The translations under genes and the position numbers were made by a program. Source: Ceratodon purpureus (taxonomy: Eukaryota; Streptophyta; Bryopsida; Pseudoditrichales; Ditrichaceae). Taken from it: 64,000 nucleotides of DNA. The stretch spans positions 99,341,966 to 99,405,965 of the forward strand of contig CM026426.1 in the NCBI GenBank assembly GCA_014871385.1. Reading direction: 5' to 3'. The notes below the pieces were generated by a model. It made no database searches. It saw only the letters and a list, made by a program, of their open reading frames with translations, and was not told where the DNA came from. The stretch's first letter is position 1. Each line of letters starts with the position of its first letter. Shown in pieces: positions 43,600 to 55,999 of the stretch.

Positions 43600-46500
43600 A
43601 GTCCATTTTGATGGCTATCAATAGGTCAACATATGCCGTTCTTCTGTTTTATCGCGTTAAACATTACGTTATGTCGCATTATGCATGACAGTTGATCATG
43701 CTCTATCAAGTCAATAATGACGCTACACTGCATTAAACGAGACTTAAATTTGTGTCATAGAAGACAATATAAAGCGTTATATCGCTTTTGTCAAAGACAA
43801 TGCAACAAAGGATGAGAAAATCCCACAGTCCCCGTTTACTGTTGGTCAGCAGAATTCACACCGCGGAGGGTCGTAGGACAGTGAATCGTCTTCTTCTTCC
43901 TCCTGTGCTTGTACAGAACCTCACCTATTTAGTTGTAGACGAGACAGTCAGACAGAGCTATAAAATTACTCTATGGTGATTGAGATATCACGAGTGCACA
44001 TTCCACACGTGCAGAGGACTGTGTGATCAATCCGAGGCACTATACACACGGCATCTGGAATCAAGTGAATAGATTTCATGTACATATGGTACCTGCAATC
44101 AAGTGACTAGATTGCATGCACGTTCCGGTTTCAGTCAATTTTAGAGGCCTGGTACAACTCTAATAGCTAGTTCAGTACGCATTCTTAGACAGTGATGATT
44201 TCTGTTTTGTCCCCTGTACCTCCACTCCAATCACCTTCGAAGCATGCAGTAATATTTTCACGCAAATGAGAGATCATGAGTGACATACAGCAAATCCATA
44301 GGACCTATTTGACCTTGGGCTCCATGCGCCTCTTTCTTTTTTCAGCATTGGGTGCGATGGCACATCACGTACCTCCCAAGAGTTTTACAGAATAGTTGTC
44401 TTAGCTCTGATTGGTTATTTGGCGGAGAACTCGTGCTTCCTCCCTTCTTCAGTTCCGAGAGAGGCTGTTCAGCTTGACTGCTACACTGTTCCGCTGCATT
44501 TCCTCCGTGCTCCGATTTAAGGGACGTGGCCGTGAACTGGAAATAGAGAAACACGAGTTCTTTAGGTGGTTGTCTGAGGTCCACTTGAGACAACTAACAC
44601 ATGGTGTGGAGCTTCCAAATGTCCTAGTCCTTGCTTTTTTTGTTCAATTTACTAACGAGTTCAATTGGAGTGATTTTTGTTACCAGGAGGTGCTGGATCT
44701 AGGGGACGCATCCGGCATCCATTTGGCCGACTTCTTACGTCTCCACCATCACTCCCCAAGCATCCGTAGAGCCTCCCCTGCTGATCCAATTCTCCTCAAC
44801 GATGACACTGTGGAGGATGTCACTGAGGACACCGGAGACTCTCGCCCATGGTCTCACTCATTCAGAACCTCGGACTGTTCTTCTCCGATTGTACGCTTGA
44901 ACACATCGTCTGATGTTTTTTTGAGTGCCAGCCAGGGATCATGTACCGCACCGAACTAGATGTTGGCCGCGAGGTGGGCTCGGTCTGGTATAGCATAGAG
45001 AATCATACGGTTATGTTAGATTACGAGGCATTAGCTTCAGCATCTCAGACTATAGGACTGCCTTTCTGAAAAACTATAATTACGTTCATGTTTTTGTGGT
45101 CGGTAATGTGTTTTCACTTCTGTACTATCCAGTACCTAACGTATTGGCTGTTTTCTCAGTACAACTATGAAACGTAGACAGAGACAGATATATCACTTTG
45201 TCACGCTTCTATTTCTGAGACTTCCTGTTTAGTTTGAGTTCCGTTGAGGCTAATATTTGCGGGAATCGTCTTGATTTATTTACTCAAGCTCCTTTGCTCG
45301 TTTATCCCTTTGGTGTATACCTACGTTACCTCGCGTTTAAATCATGATCATGGAACGTCTTCCATGACAACCGACCACGTTCTGTCACGTTAATAATGAC
45401 GTAACAGCCATTAGGGTTGACTGTATGTCAAGTTACAAATGACATGCGAGTAACAGTTATATTCCGTTAAAAAAGGCAGTACTTGACGCTCTGTGTGATC
45501 AATAACCGAGAACAGTCATAGCTTTCGTGAGAACACTAGAATTTGCTACGATAACAATAGTCATACTTCTGAGTATGAATTACTTTAACAGTGGCTACAC
45601 CTTTTTCTCCGGCGCGTACCTGGCATGTTTGGTCAGGCAACGTTCCTCTTCTTGATTCGCATATTGTAGAGAAAGAGGGCTTTTTCCGCTTCCAGAACCT
45701 GCTAAACAATTTGAAAGTTAGAAGCCATGGTATAATCTCAACACACCTCACTATTGAATGTCTGTCTAGAAGCAGCATGTCTAACAGAATTCCATTAGAA
45801 GAACGTAGCTTGAGAGACATTTTCGAGTTTATGCTTGCAATAACTGAAAGCAATCCTTGGAAATTGAAGATTCACACCTCTATCAAAGCTTGATGAAATA
45901 AATCTCGCGCACGCTCTAATTTCTTCCCTTTATAGCGACCCAGGAACTTATCTACGACATGGAGCAGCGTGCGTTAATATTAGGATCCTTCAACACGTAA
46001 ACAAGTGATGAATTACCTACATCACGTCACCACTGACATTACATTGCGTCACAGTGGACAGTATATGACGTCACAGGAAACATCACAACACGTCTTAAGG
46101 TACATTTCATCACGTTACATATGACATTGGATTACATTGTATCACGTTAAAAATGACAAAAGATCACTTCCACGTGGTCGAGCATTCCTGGATTTAACGC
46201 CGACTCTCACCTCCTTCAATGTCTCACCATAGCCACATCTCGTGCACGCTCTAATTTCTTCCCACCATAGCGACTGAGGTACATAGATACGATAAGGTCA
46301 ACATGAGGATACTTAAATACTTGTACACCTCTCTCTTAAACTTTACATGCATTTTCATAGAACTTCTGCTCCTGCATTACCAACTATATACAGGCTGTTA
46401 CCATGACCATGTCCATGAACTTATCTATGGAAAACGTGACATTTTGAAAACATTAGAGGTAGTAAATTCGACATGCCTACTAGAATACCCTACTAATCCT

Positions 46501-47000
46501 CGTTATGAAAAGCCTCTGGATTATCGGACACGTAGGCGCAAGGCATTGGACGATAAAACATCTCCAAAACATTGTAACACTTAGCATCAACTTCAATCCA
46601 TTGAGGCAGAGTTGGGAACCATTTACATTGACTAACAATAGCGGAGTTACCTTTTTTCTAACCAATTACATTGACTAATTAATTAATTTTGATTACTCAC
46701 ATGTAGGCTATGAAAAGCAAAAGCTCTGTCCACACAACAATTACCAGCCGTTATCAAAGAGCACCGGATATGTTAAATGTTACATAAAAACGCATCACAG
46801 CTGACATTAAATCTCTTCACAGGCGACATTAAATTATGACATAGTTGACATCATATCACATTTCAACAGGTTAAAGATGACAAAATATTATGTTAACATC
46901 CCGGTACAGTGGACAGTATACCATGTTACAGATGACAGGACTTTGCGTCTCTCTAGACAGTATACTCTGTTAGGAAAGAGGTGTGAAAACATAAACGCAC
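43600..47000. other. CACTA central spacer with scattered 22-bp motif copies
   Basis: Apart from the ORF at 44.4-45.0 kb no gene is supported. Runs of the GCGTTAC/TGACAT motif occur at 43.62-43.80, 45.34-45.50, 46.01-46.18 and 46.78-46.97 kb. This region separates two divergent genes and should hold both promoters. Confidence 0.5.
44411..44959 (+). CDS. Hypothetical ORF inside the CACTA element, unrecognised
   Basis: A 182-codon + strand frame. Residues ~55-110 look globular and helical: EIEKHEFFRWLSEVHLRQL, LVLAFFVQFTNEFNWSDF. The rest is Ser/Asp-rich (EDVTEDTGDSRPW). No domain is recognised. It sits between the two divergent transposon genes in a 5-kb spacer and is not similar to CACTA proteins I know. 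Captured host sequence is plausible but unproven. Confidence 0.4.
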   Translation: MVIWRRTRASSLLQFRERLFSLTATLFRCISSVLRFKGRGRELEIEKHEFFRWLSEVHLRQLTHGVELPNVLVLAFFVQFTNEFNWSDFCYQEVLDLGDASGIHLADFLRLHHHSPSIRRASPADPILLNDDTVEDVTEDTGDSRPWSHSFRTSDCSSPIVRLNTSSDVFLSASQGSCTAPN

Positions 47001-47465
47001 AATCCATTCACAGCACGAACGTAAGGGATAATTACCCGATCACCGCCGGATAGTTGGACATGCGCACGCCCTTAGGGTCAGCAATTGGAGATAACTCATG
47101 GCAGCCGGCGTAACAAACATCATGAAGGATCCATACTCGAAATGGCGGCGGACAAGTTAACTCCTGCATACGAGGTCTTGCGTGATGCGATCGTGGACGC
47201 CAACAGGAGAGAGGTGGCGCTCCGATTGAAGGACGCAAGTTTTGGCCCTGACTTGTGTGGAGACTTGTTTCCTTCGCGTGGATGCTCGTCAATTAGGTCG
47301 TCTGCTGCTCCAACCGCACCATGAAATCGGAGTAGACGCCGATCCTCCTCTGTGGAATCGGACTTCCAACCGAGGCGGAGCACACGCCAACGCCGTCTTG
47401 TATCGCACCGAGAGGGAGCGGAGGCAGCACTGACGAAGCCGACTGCACACGCAAAGACCGTGAGT

Positions 47466-47480
47466 AAACCCTAAACCCTA
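47466..47480 (+). promoter_or_regulatory. Telo-box-like motif (AAACCCTAAACCCTA)
   Basis: Two fused AAACCCTA words lie about 200 bp before the + strand CACTA gene. In plants such telo boxes are common in promoters and 5' UTRs of genes active in dividing cells. Only two units are present, so this is not a telomere tract. Confidence 0.35.
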
Positions 47481-47680
47481 TGCAATTAGTATCTGCTGTT
47501 CAATCCGAGAGCGCACCATCTGATTTCCATCTTCTGTTAGAGTAGAATTGCGGTTTGTTAGTGTATGCTCACTTTGTGGATGGCAATTAACGCATTCTCT
47601 TGTTGAGGGTACACATTATGTTGTTGAGGGTATAATTCTTGTCAAGGTTTCTAGACGGGGCCGTCATCTCACATAGTTAG

Positions 47681-48817
47681 GTGGGCGGCTTTCACCAAAT
47701 AAGGGTGCATTTCATTCGCATTTGTCAGAATCCGAAGGAGGGAGGCGAGGTTTTTGCAGAGTGGAGGCAGCGTGCTTCAAAGCTCGTTTCTCGAAGGAAT
47801 ACGCTGTCGGTGGCGGCGCTTCAATCGGCGATTGGAGGAGAATTCCACTCGCTCTCAGAGATGGAAGACGACCAGGATGATCCGAGAGGGAAGTCCCGCG
47901 CTCGCAGCCGTAGCATCATCACCAAGCCCCGGCGCGTGGAGACGAATTGGATGGACCGCGAGATTGGAGGATGCCCACCTCGGTCCAAGGCAGGGAGTGC
48001 AGGTGGTGGGAGGGCGTCTCCGGGGCCAGCTCACCGGAAACCTGCAGGAGTTCTGAAGAGAATCCGCGGCGTGGAGAGGGGAGCATTGCAAGACGCCGAA
48101 GAAGACCTAACTTCTCCAAGGCGATGGCGTCCTACATCGGATATCTCCTCTCTTGTGGGGCGTTCCTCAGGCTCCCGCACCCCTATTGTGTTGGGGAGGT
48201 TGCCCATGCGCACAACGAGGAGCGACTCCCACAGCTCGCAGGCAATTCAGTCCGAGGAGTCTGGATACGAAGACGACATGGACGACGAATTCAAGGAAGA
48301 AGACATGATGGAAGAGGAGGAAGACATGGAAGGGTACGAGGAGGAAGACGACGGGTCACCGAAGGAGCCGATGTGAATTAAATTAGATCGCTATGGCGTG
48401 CCAGTGGGATCCCACGAATCACTCCTTAACGCGGCCCTACAGAAGTTTGCACGCCCCCTGGATCCGACTGCAACACCGGGTTGGAAGGGACAACAGAAGG
48501 CGGCGAAGGCGTCTCTGATCGAGCGAGTGCGGACAGAGTTTGAATTCTACGGTGACAGTAGTGAACTGAGTGAGAAGTGGTTCAATATGAGGATGTCCAG
48601 GTGCGTGACTCGGGTGAAGTTCACTATCAACAAGCTGATCAGGTTTGGGCATTCGAAGCCACCAGACATCGCCATAGACCACAAGGATAAGCTGGTGGAG
48701 ATGCGGGATGACCCAGCAGTCCAAGAAAAGTCGCAGATGATGTCGAGCATCTCACTTGGGCGGCCTTCGAAGCATGGCCATGCATGGAGCCAATCAATAG
48801 CGGCAGTGTCCGCGCTG
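47681..48817 (+). pseudogene. CACTA second gene (TnpA-like), first exons: acidic N-terminus and Transposase_24-like domain
   Basis: One frame holds a basic, Arg-rich N-terminus (RGKSRARSRS), then a Glu/Asp-rich stretch (EEEEDMEGYEEEDDG). A TGA at 48374 follows, then the conserved domain, entered by LDRYGVPVG. The domain reads SLIERVRTEFEFYG, NMRMSRCVTRVKFTIN and LVEMRDDPAVQEKSQ, in the style of the plant Transposase_24 (PF03004) proteins that accompany CACTA transposases. The usual Trp pairs are only partly kept. The exon ends at GCGCTG/GTAAG (48817). An earlier short ORF at 47139-47322 (MAADKLTPAYEVL) may be a 5' exon. The product is expected to be nuclear and to bind element DNA. Confidence 0.68.
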
Positions 48818-49475
48818 GTAAGTTCGTTTCTAACTCTCTGTCCTGCATTTGTAACTATGTTGTGATTCTAGTGGCAGCATTTTGCGTTTACTTCTAGTGA
48901 CACTGTTTTCCGGTTTCGTTTTTGATGAAGATGATGTCTCTCCTCATTTCCAATGACAGTAGCTTATGTTTACTGTGACGTTAGGTTTGACATTTTCTCA
49001 GTGCCGAAACCCTCTTCAAATGTTTGCATTTTTTTTTTTTTTTCCTTCAATGTCTGCAAGTTTTTCTACTCTACAAATTCCGCTGCAACATTCCCATGTA
49101 ATGTCCCCCTCTCGTTTTTATTCTGAAGCCATGTCACCGGTTCTAGGTAGGAGTATGTGAATGCGTTGTTGGTAATGTGTTTTTTTGGCATTTTTTTGGC
49201 TTTTTCTGTGACTTCTAACCTGCCTCGCACTCCACTGACCGCACTGGTAAGTGTTCCTTTCACTACTCTGTCTTTGCTTCTAGTTAAGTTGTGCTTTAGA
49301 AGAAGAGCAATTCTAGTTTACTTTGCCCTCTCATTGCGTTTCTGCTGACGTCCGCGTTTGGAGTCTCATTTATGTGGGTGTCACCAGTGACCCTTCTTTG
49401 CGTTACTTATAATGATTCTTGTGACACGACCTCGGGTTTCAAGTGACATGAGTTTGCGTCTAACCAGGACAGGAG

Positions 49476-50199
49476 TGTTAAAGGGTGATTTAGCTCACCC
49501 TTAGAAAGCTAATTTACTGTCGAAGCAAAAATGAAAACCCTCAAAATTCTAGTGCCCACCTAGTTCCTGCCACTGTAACTGACCTGCTCCTGGACTATAC
49601 CAGTATACTGGAACTTCTGCCACCTTAACCCTCATCAATGCAAGTACACACCATACAAATCCACCCCCAAACCCTAACAATCAATGTGCACAAAACCATA
49701 TGATCAAAAGGTCCCCTTCCATGTCAGTAATGCTCCCCAAGTACATTCAGTCCTGCCCTCAATCATCCCTGCCCTAGGACAGCAACTAATCTCCTTCTAA
49801 CTCCAAAACCTAACCTCCATAGCCTAAACTCCAAGCCTACACTCTGAAAACACACAAGAGAGCTCACTTGAGAGCCCTCAGCCCAAGAGGGAGAGAGAGA
49901 GAGTGAGAGCCACAGCCCCCTTCCCTACAACCCCATCCAAAACCCTAGCCGCCACCCTAGCCGCCACCAGCCGCCACCAGCCCTAACCCTGGCCGCCGTC
50001 ATCCAACAGCAGTTTTCATCCGTCAGCAGCTTTCATCCGTCGGAAGTTTTCATCCGTCTGGCAGTTTTCATCCAGGACAGAGTTACTGCTGTCCAGCATA
50101 GTAACTGGCAGTTTACTGCTGCAGTTAACAGCAGTTTTACTGCCCCCTACAGTTTACTGTTCCTGCTCTTTTAACCTACCTGTAAAAATCCCGTTAACA
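49476..50199 (-). repeat. LTR of the nested element, left copy (3' LTR)
   Basis: From TGTTAAAGGG to CCGTTAACA. It contains short direct repeats of GCCGCCAC and of TTTTCATCCGTC. It is 17 bp longer than the right copy, the difference being one extra TCATCCGTC-type unit near 50030. Confidence 0.93.
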
Positions 50200-50213
50200 T
50201 TATCCCCCTTTTA
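50200..50213 (-). other. Polypurine tract of the nested element
   Basis: On the minus strand TAAAAGGGGGATAA precedes the 3' LTR. Confidence 0.6.
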
Positions 50214-50335
50214 GTTTGCATTTGCCCTCAGATGCTCCGGTTTTATGAAGTTAACGGAAAAAAAACTAAGGGTAGCAAAAAATCAAAACGGAAATTCCTA
50301 GTGGTCATACCGGTATTCTGCCCTACCCCCACTAT

Positions 50336-51892
50336 CTAGCCACTAACTGGTGTCGTCCCTCCTGCTATTGGTGTTGGTCCTCCTGGTACTGCCTCTGGTT
50401 CTGGTGTTGCAGGTATTGGTGGTACAGCAGGAGCAATACCTGTCAGTTCTCCCCCTGAGTAGGACCCTGTACCTGAAGTGGTCTCCATGCCACTGCTTAA
50501 AGCTCCTCCACCATCAAAAGACCTTCCCACCATAGGCATCTCCTAGTCTTCTCCCTCATCCTGGTCATCATCAGACCAATAAACGTAAGATGGGTAAGCC
50601 TCAGCAAACCTCATCAAATACCACAAGTACCTGGCGTGGTCCTCCGAATAGACAGAGATCTCGTCCAACGTCTGCTTCTTAGAAGTAGACAGTAGATGTC
50701 TGGTCAACCCCTTAGAAGCTTGAGTAGAACTAACCTCTGCCAACTTCACCTTCTGCTGGAGTTGTTGGTTCTCCAAGGCCAGCCTGTTAAAATCCCTGAA
50801 CCTACCGCTCATCCTAGCCTCCAACTCCAACGTCCTAGTGCTGACTACCTTTTCTTCGACCTCCTGATCAACCCAAGCCTGTCTCTCCTTGTGTTGGTTC
50901 TCCTGAAGTACCACCAACTGCTGCTGTGCATGCTGAAGCTGGTCAGTCAACTCCCGGATCCTCTCATCTTGGCCAAGTTTGATGTTTAACAGTTCTTGAT
51001 AACTTAGACCTGATCCGTCTTCTTGCTCTAGCAGCTTCTTCTCCCTTGAAGCCACTCCAAACACCAAATGTAAGTGCTCAACCAACTGGTCCAACATCTT
51101 CATAATGCCACCCTGGTCTTTTAGAGCCACCTGTCTTGCCCCTCTAGACCCCTCTGGCGTCTTAGACTGGTCCTTGGCTCTTCGCTGCTCTTGTTCTACC
51201 TCCTGCAGGTCCCATTTCTCTTGGTCACTTCCTTTATTTTTCTCTTTTTTATTTTTCTTACCTCCTCCATATCTGGTCCATGTTGGCTGGTCCCTGTTTT
51301 CCTGGTCCAACCTGTCCATTCTCTTTTCGTGGTCATTTGGACTGTTGTCCTGCTGGTCCTTCTCCAGACTTCCATTCTCCTGGTCTTCTAACTTGGCTTG
51401 AGTCTCATCTTCTTGGTCTCCAAGCTCTTGCTCCTGGTCTTCAAATTCTTGCTCATGGCCTTCAAACTCTTGCTCTTGGTCTTGTCTTTTCTTGTTCTGC
51501 TGGTCTTGATGTGCCTCCTTATCCTTGAGAAATCTGCTGTCCTGGTCCTGTAAACCTCTTGTCTGCTCTCCTTTGGCACCAGCTTTGTCCTGATCACCTA
51601 GACTGGTCCCTTCTTGGCCTACGTGGCCACTATCCCCCTTTTGCTGTTCGACCAGTCCCTTGGTCGACTGCCCTAGTGTGGTTGTCACAGACTGGTCTAG
51701 ACTGGCCCTTTCTGCCTCTACAACCGGCTCTGGGTCTCTATCTTTTTGGGGCAGTGCCACTGTCCCAATAACCAATACGTCCTGGTTTGTGGTTAGACAA
51801 TGTTCCTCCTCTTCATCTCTGAGTCCTTCAGTAAAGTTGGAGCAGACCAGTACCTCGGGTAAATCTGGTCCAGACCCCTTCTTCTCGCTCAC
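50336..51892 (-). pseudogene. Gln/Asp/Glu-rich coiled-coil ORF after the protease, novel
   Basis: In the protease frame, after a TGA at 51920, a 449-codon stretch is followed by a stop at 50543 and 67 more codons in the same frame. Residues ~110-225 are saturated with DQ and EQ pairs (DQEQELGDQEDETQ-like). Residues ~300-400 form a cleaner coiled coil (LTDQLQHAQQQLVVLQENQH, NRLALENQQLQQKVKLAEV). The tail is Gly/Pro/Thr-rich (PAVPPIPATPEPEAVPGG). It stands where RT and integrase would be. The stretch 'FAEAYPSYVYW' near 50.6 kb is the only globular-looking part. I recognise no family. Confidence 0.65.
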
Positions 51893-51919
51893 TGATACTG
51901 TCTTGACTGTCCCGTTGCC

Positions 51920-52729
51920 TCAAATTATGACCAGATTTCTACCCCAGTCATGATTGACCTTAGCATCAATTAACCAAGGACGACCTAACAGCATACTATA
52001 CTCCTCATTTACTTCTTTATTCTTGATCACAGTTAGTGTAATCAGATAAGGAATGCTATGAATGTGTACCTTCACATTTCTGATTATCCCTACTGGTTCC
52101 ACCACTGTTTGGTCTGCCATCCTCAATCTGTAAGGTGCAGGTTGCAAGTCCTTTAGTCCCAAATGCTTCTGCTCTTCTTCAGTAATGAGATTGACACGAG
52201 ATCCACCATCCAGCAATACCTTGTCCAAGGTCCTGTTGCCAATCTGCACAGTTAACATAGGCAATTCCGTGTCAACATCTACTGCCAAGCTGGGTATTAG
52301 ACGTGGTAGACCTCCATTTCTGTTCATCTGCTCCACCCCAGCCGTTTCTTCTGGACCAGAATCATTACTAGTCGTTAACTCCGGAAACACATAAGCCTTG
52401 ACAATCTCAGTCATATTTGGAGCCATCTCTTGTAGCTAACCCAATGGCACAGTGATTGGACTAGCCAATATCCTCCTGCCCACCAAGTTTGCATAATCCT
52501 GCTCCTGGTCCCCCCTTGTACTGGTTTCTGCAGGTACTCCTGGTCCCTCTTGATCAGTCTTAAAGCTGTAATTGAGGACGTTAGCATCTGGGAATCCTGC
52601 CCACTCACTGTCTTGTATCTCTGCTTCAACCATCTTCTGAGCTTCATGTGAGTGAGCAGTCTTGGTCTGCTCTGCTGCTCTGGCCTCTTGCTCCTCCTTG
52701 AGCTGAATCTCTTTCAGGGCTTCTAGCAT
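51920..52729 (-). pseudogene. Aspartic protease of the nested element (retropepsin-like)
   Basis: The frame begins near 52729, overlapping the end of the gag frame by about 7 bases in a different phase. A Glu-rich lead (LKEEQEARAAEQ) is cut by a TAA at 52436. The protease core follows with KVLLDGGSRVNLITEEEQKH (catalytic Asp preserved), LRMADQTVVEPVGIIRNVKV and SMLLGRPWLIDAKVNHDWG. TGA at 51920 separates it from the coiled-coil ORF in the same frame. Retropepsins cleave gag polyprotein; retention of an intact active site in an element without RT is notable. Confidence 0.88.
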
Positions 52730-55700
52730 AGAATGCTGAGCCGTTCATCCTCCTTCAAGTCTTCCTTGGTCTGGACCTTCCTTGGTTCTGGTTCCTTGGA
52801 CTGGTCTTCAATAGGAGGTAATCCTGCCTTCTGCCCCTGGCTTCTGGTCGTACTAGCCACGTCAATTGGGTCCTCTGGCTCATTGAGCCATTCAATTTCT
52901 ACATTCGTCACATGGTGGTCCTGCTTCTTGGTCGCCTGGTCCTGTTGTGCTCGAAACTGGTCCCATTGTGATTTCACGAGGCAGTTCCAACTCCTGTGCC
53001 CTGATCCACCACACAAATAACAACATTCTGGCTTGTCACCATAACTTCCCTGCTGGCCATTACCTGGTCTTGGATTGGATGGCCTCTAATATCCAGGGGT
53101 GTACACTGCAGCAGGCTTCTATGCAGACACCACATTCACTCCTACTGGTACATCTCCATCTTTCGCAACACCTGGTCCCCTCTGGTTTGCTGGGTTGTAC
53201 CAACAGTCACGATCTTCATGGCCTAGCTTCTTGCATATGCCACAGACTCTCCTAGACGCGTCCTGACCTGGTTCCTTCCTGGTCACAGTCGCTGCCTTAC
53301 TGGTGGTCTTTACCTTCTTGACTTCAATCTTGGTTGGCTTACCACTTGAATCAGTGCAGTTTTCTTCACACCTCAGAGCAGCATCCACCAACTCTGTCTG
53401 GGTCTTGACTGGTGCTACACTGGTCGTAATCTTGATGTACTCCAGTAAACCTGCCCTGAAATTGGTGATCCGAAATCCCTCTCCTGGATCTGACTGCAGA
53501 CACTTGATCAAGGTCATAAACCTGTCATAGTAATCCTGCACCTTCTCCCTGTCTCCTTGCTTAAAAGACTTCAGCTCCCTATACACTGCTTCATCAGTTG
53601 TTTGATTCCGATACCTTCTCCTGTAAGCAGCCTTGACATCCTCCCATGAGCAGTATAGGTGATTCTCTAGAAAATTCTCATACCAGGCACCTACCTTATC
53701 CAGTAGGGTAGTACCCATCAAATTGATGATGACCTGCTCATCTGTTTCTCCGTTATGCCACAGGGTCCGCTCAAACTAACGAATGTGAGCATCAGGATTT
53801 GTACCTTCCTTGTACTTGGAGTAGGTCAGTGGTTTTCTCTGTGCCACACTGACTAGTCCTGATAATGGTGGTATGCCTGGTCTGCCAACTGGTGGGTAAA
53901 CTGGTCTTACCGGCCGTTCAGGGTAACTGCTGGGTGCTGTGGCCACTAGTACGCCAATTCCCACGGGTGGTCTGGTTCCATACATTGTCCCTCCAACTGG
54001 TTCTGCTTATCTTCGGAACCCTGTCCCTACACTCGGCGCTCCTACTCCAATTTCTGCTCCTCCTCCTGGCCAGGCTAGCCTGTGTACTGACTTCGGTGCC
54101 TCTGGCTGGTACAGATCACCAGTCAGGTGATCCACATAAGTTGTTGGTGCTCCTCCTTCTCCCAATGAACCTGCTGGTCTTGACTGGTTAAGGAAGTAGC
54201 TCTCTGCTGGTCCCTGGGGTATAGTAGTCGCTGGAACTGGTACCCCCATCACCTCTGCTGATCTTGCAGGACCAGTTCTTCCACCCTGTACCTCACACTG
54301 TTCATATCCTGGCCATAGACTCCCCTTTTGCTGGGCCTGGAGCTTCTGGCTTTCTTCCCTCAACGCCTCCTGCCACGTGTACAAGGTCGTCTGGCGGGTT
54401 GCTTCTCGTCTCTCCTCCTCATTTTTCTTCTCGTTCTCCAATCTCTGGGCCTCCTACCTCAGGCGCATAGCCTCCTGGCGTAACAGGTCCTGATGTATGG
54501 CCTCTTGCTTCTATGCTGCCTACTTGATCTCTTCCCTCCTTTGAGCCTCCTGCCAGGATCTAAGGGCTTCTTGCCTCTGTCTCTCCTGGACCTGCTCCTC
54601 TATCCTCTTGGTCTCCTGCCATAACCTCATGGCTTCCTTCATTTGAAGTTCTAATCTCATTTTCTGCTCCCAAGCCTCCATTGTTTCTCTGAACCTGGCT
54701 GCTTGGCCTAGTTCCTCCATCTGCCTCCTATAGAGGTCCTCCGTTGCCTGCTGGTTTCTTCTCTCTCTCTCTGCTTGTCTTCTAGCCAGCTGTCGAGCCT
54801 TTAACTCCTCCAGCTGTCTTCTGTCCTCCTCGTCTTCTTCTATCTCCATTCCTTGGAACAGAACTGTCTGCTTCCTGATGGCCTCCTGTCCCTGCGTGTT
54901 GGTCCTGGTCGGGTCTGAAGTGAGTACTGCTTCTCCTGTGACCTTGTCTTCACTCTTGACCTGGTCCAGCTTCTTCTTCAGTGACTCCAGCGTCTCCACC
55001 AAGTCTCCTGGTGTCTGTATTCTAGGTCTTGGTGTATTAGGTCGGTTGGTGCTTCTCCTCTCCTCCTCTTGAAACTGGTTGTACGGTACTGTTGTCTCCA
55101 GTTGAGGATTCCAACTGTGCTGGGTGTCTCCATCGCCAGGTCTTGGAAACTCCCTTCTGCTGGTCCTTGGTGATGGCATTGAGCCATCATACTTCCTGAT
55201 ATCCTCATCCTCCTTCCAGTTCTTGAAACTAGGACCAGGTTCGCCCATAGCCGATCCTGTCCTCCTGCTAATTCCAAGCAGTGTCTCCTGGCTTGAATTT
55301 TCTCCTACCAGGTCCATGTCTATCAAGTCCCCAGTCCCTCCCTTGGCAATGCTCTCCTCAGAGCTAATCTGCCCTTCCATGTTCCTGTCTGTATCAACTG
55401 CTGCCCTCTGCTCCCGGAGCTGGTAACTCGCTAGTCTTGCTGCTGCTTGTCTCATGGCTATTTCGTCCTTATCCCACCCTTGGTAGCATTCCTCCATTGT
55501 AGTGCAGTTACTGCTTCTCCTTCCTGGTACTCCCTGGTAGTGATCTTCTAGTCTGCCTGCTTTTCCAGTAAGCCGAGTCTGCCCCTCCAGGTGATCTCTT
55601 GGGTAGGTGCTGTGGATCTCTCTCCCAGCCCTCCTCTGGTCCCTGCGTGCTAGTCCTTCGTACTCCTGGTACATTCCTTTGCCACCCACTCTGGTCCTAT

Positions 55701-55782
55701 GTGGATCTGTCAGTAGCTTCTGCTCCCACTTGGATTTTTTTTTACTACCTTTAGGTTTTCTAAGTTTCTGCTTATGGACCAC
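52723..55782 (-). pseudogene. Very long gag of the nested element (~1000 codons, many stops)
   Basis: All gag pieces lie in one minus-strand frame from ATG 55782 to 52723: 55782-54520, 54441-54007, 53985-53776, 53721-53119 and 53016-52723. Stops lie at 54520, near 54511 and 54450, and at 54007, 53776 and 53119, mostly TAG. The first ~420 codons are charged, with a coiled coil rich in Gln, Glu and Arg (ELKARQLARRQAERERRNQQ). The capsid domain is at 53.2-53.8 kb (WYENFLENHLYCSWEDVKAA, VQDYYDRFMTLIKCLQ). Two perfect CX2CX4HX4C knuckles follow: CGICKKLGHEDRDC and CYLCGGSGHRSWNC. The N-terminal extension is far longer than a typical plant gag. Confidence 0.85.
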
Positions 55783-55999
55783 GATTTTTACCAGATACTA
55801 CTCGAATACAGTCTTACAAGTCTATCCCTAGAGGTCTGTCCTGGTTTTTCCAGTCCTGCCCCTTTAGCTTTTACTGAATCTAGTCCAGTTTTACACTTTC
55901 CTGGTCCTGTATTCACTGTTTTTCCTAGATTTCGTGATTTACTAGTCCAGTTTCCTTTCCAGACACCTATCACTAGTCCCTAGGTTCCTTTCCTACAGT

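Noticed and set aside
49960-49990. GCCGCCACC repeats as a CRISPR-like or promoter array
   Set aside because: Short simple repeats within an LTR, duplicated in the other LTR, without regular spacers.
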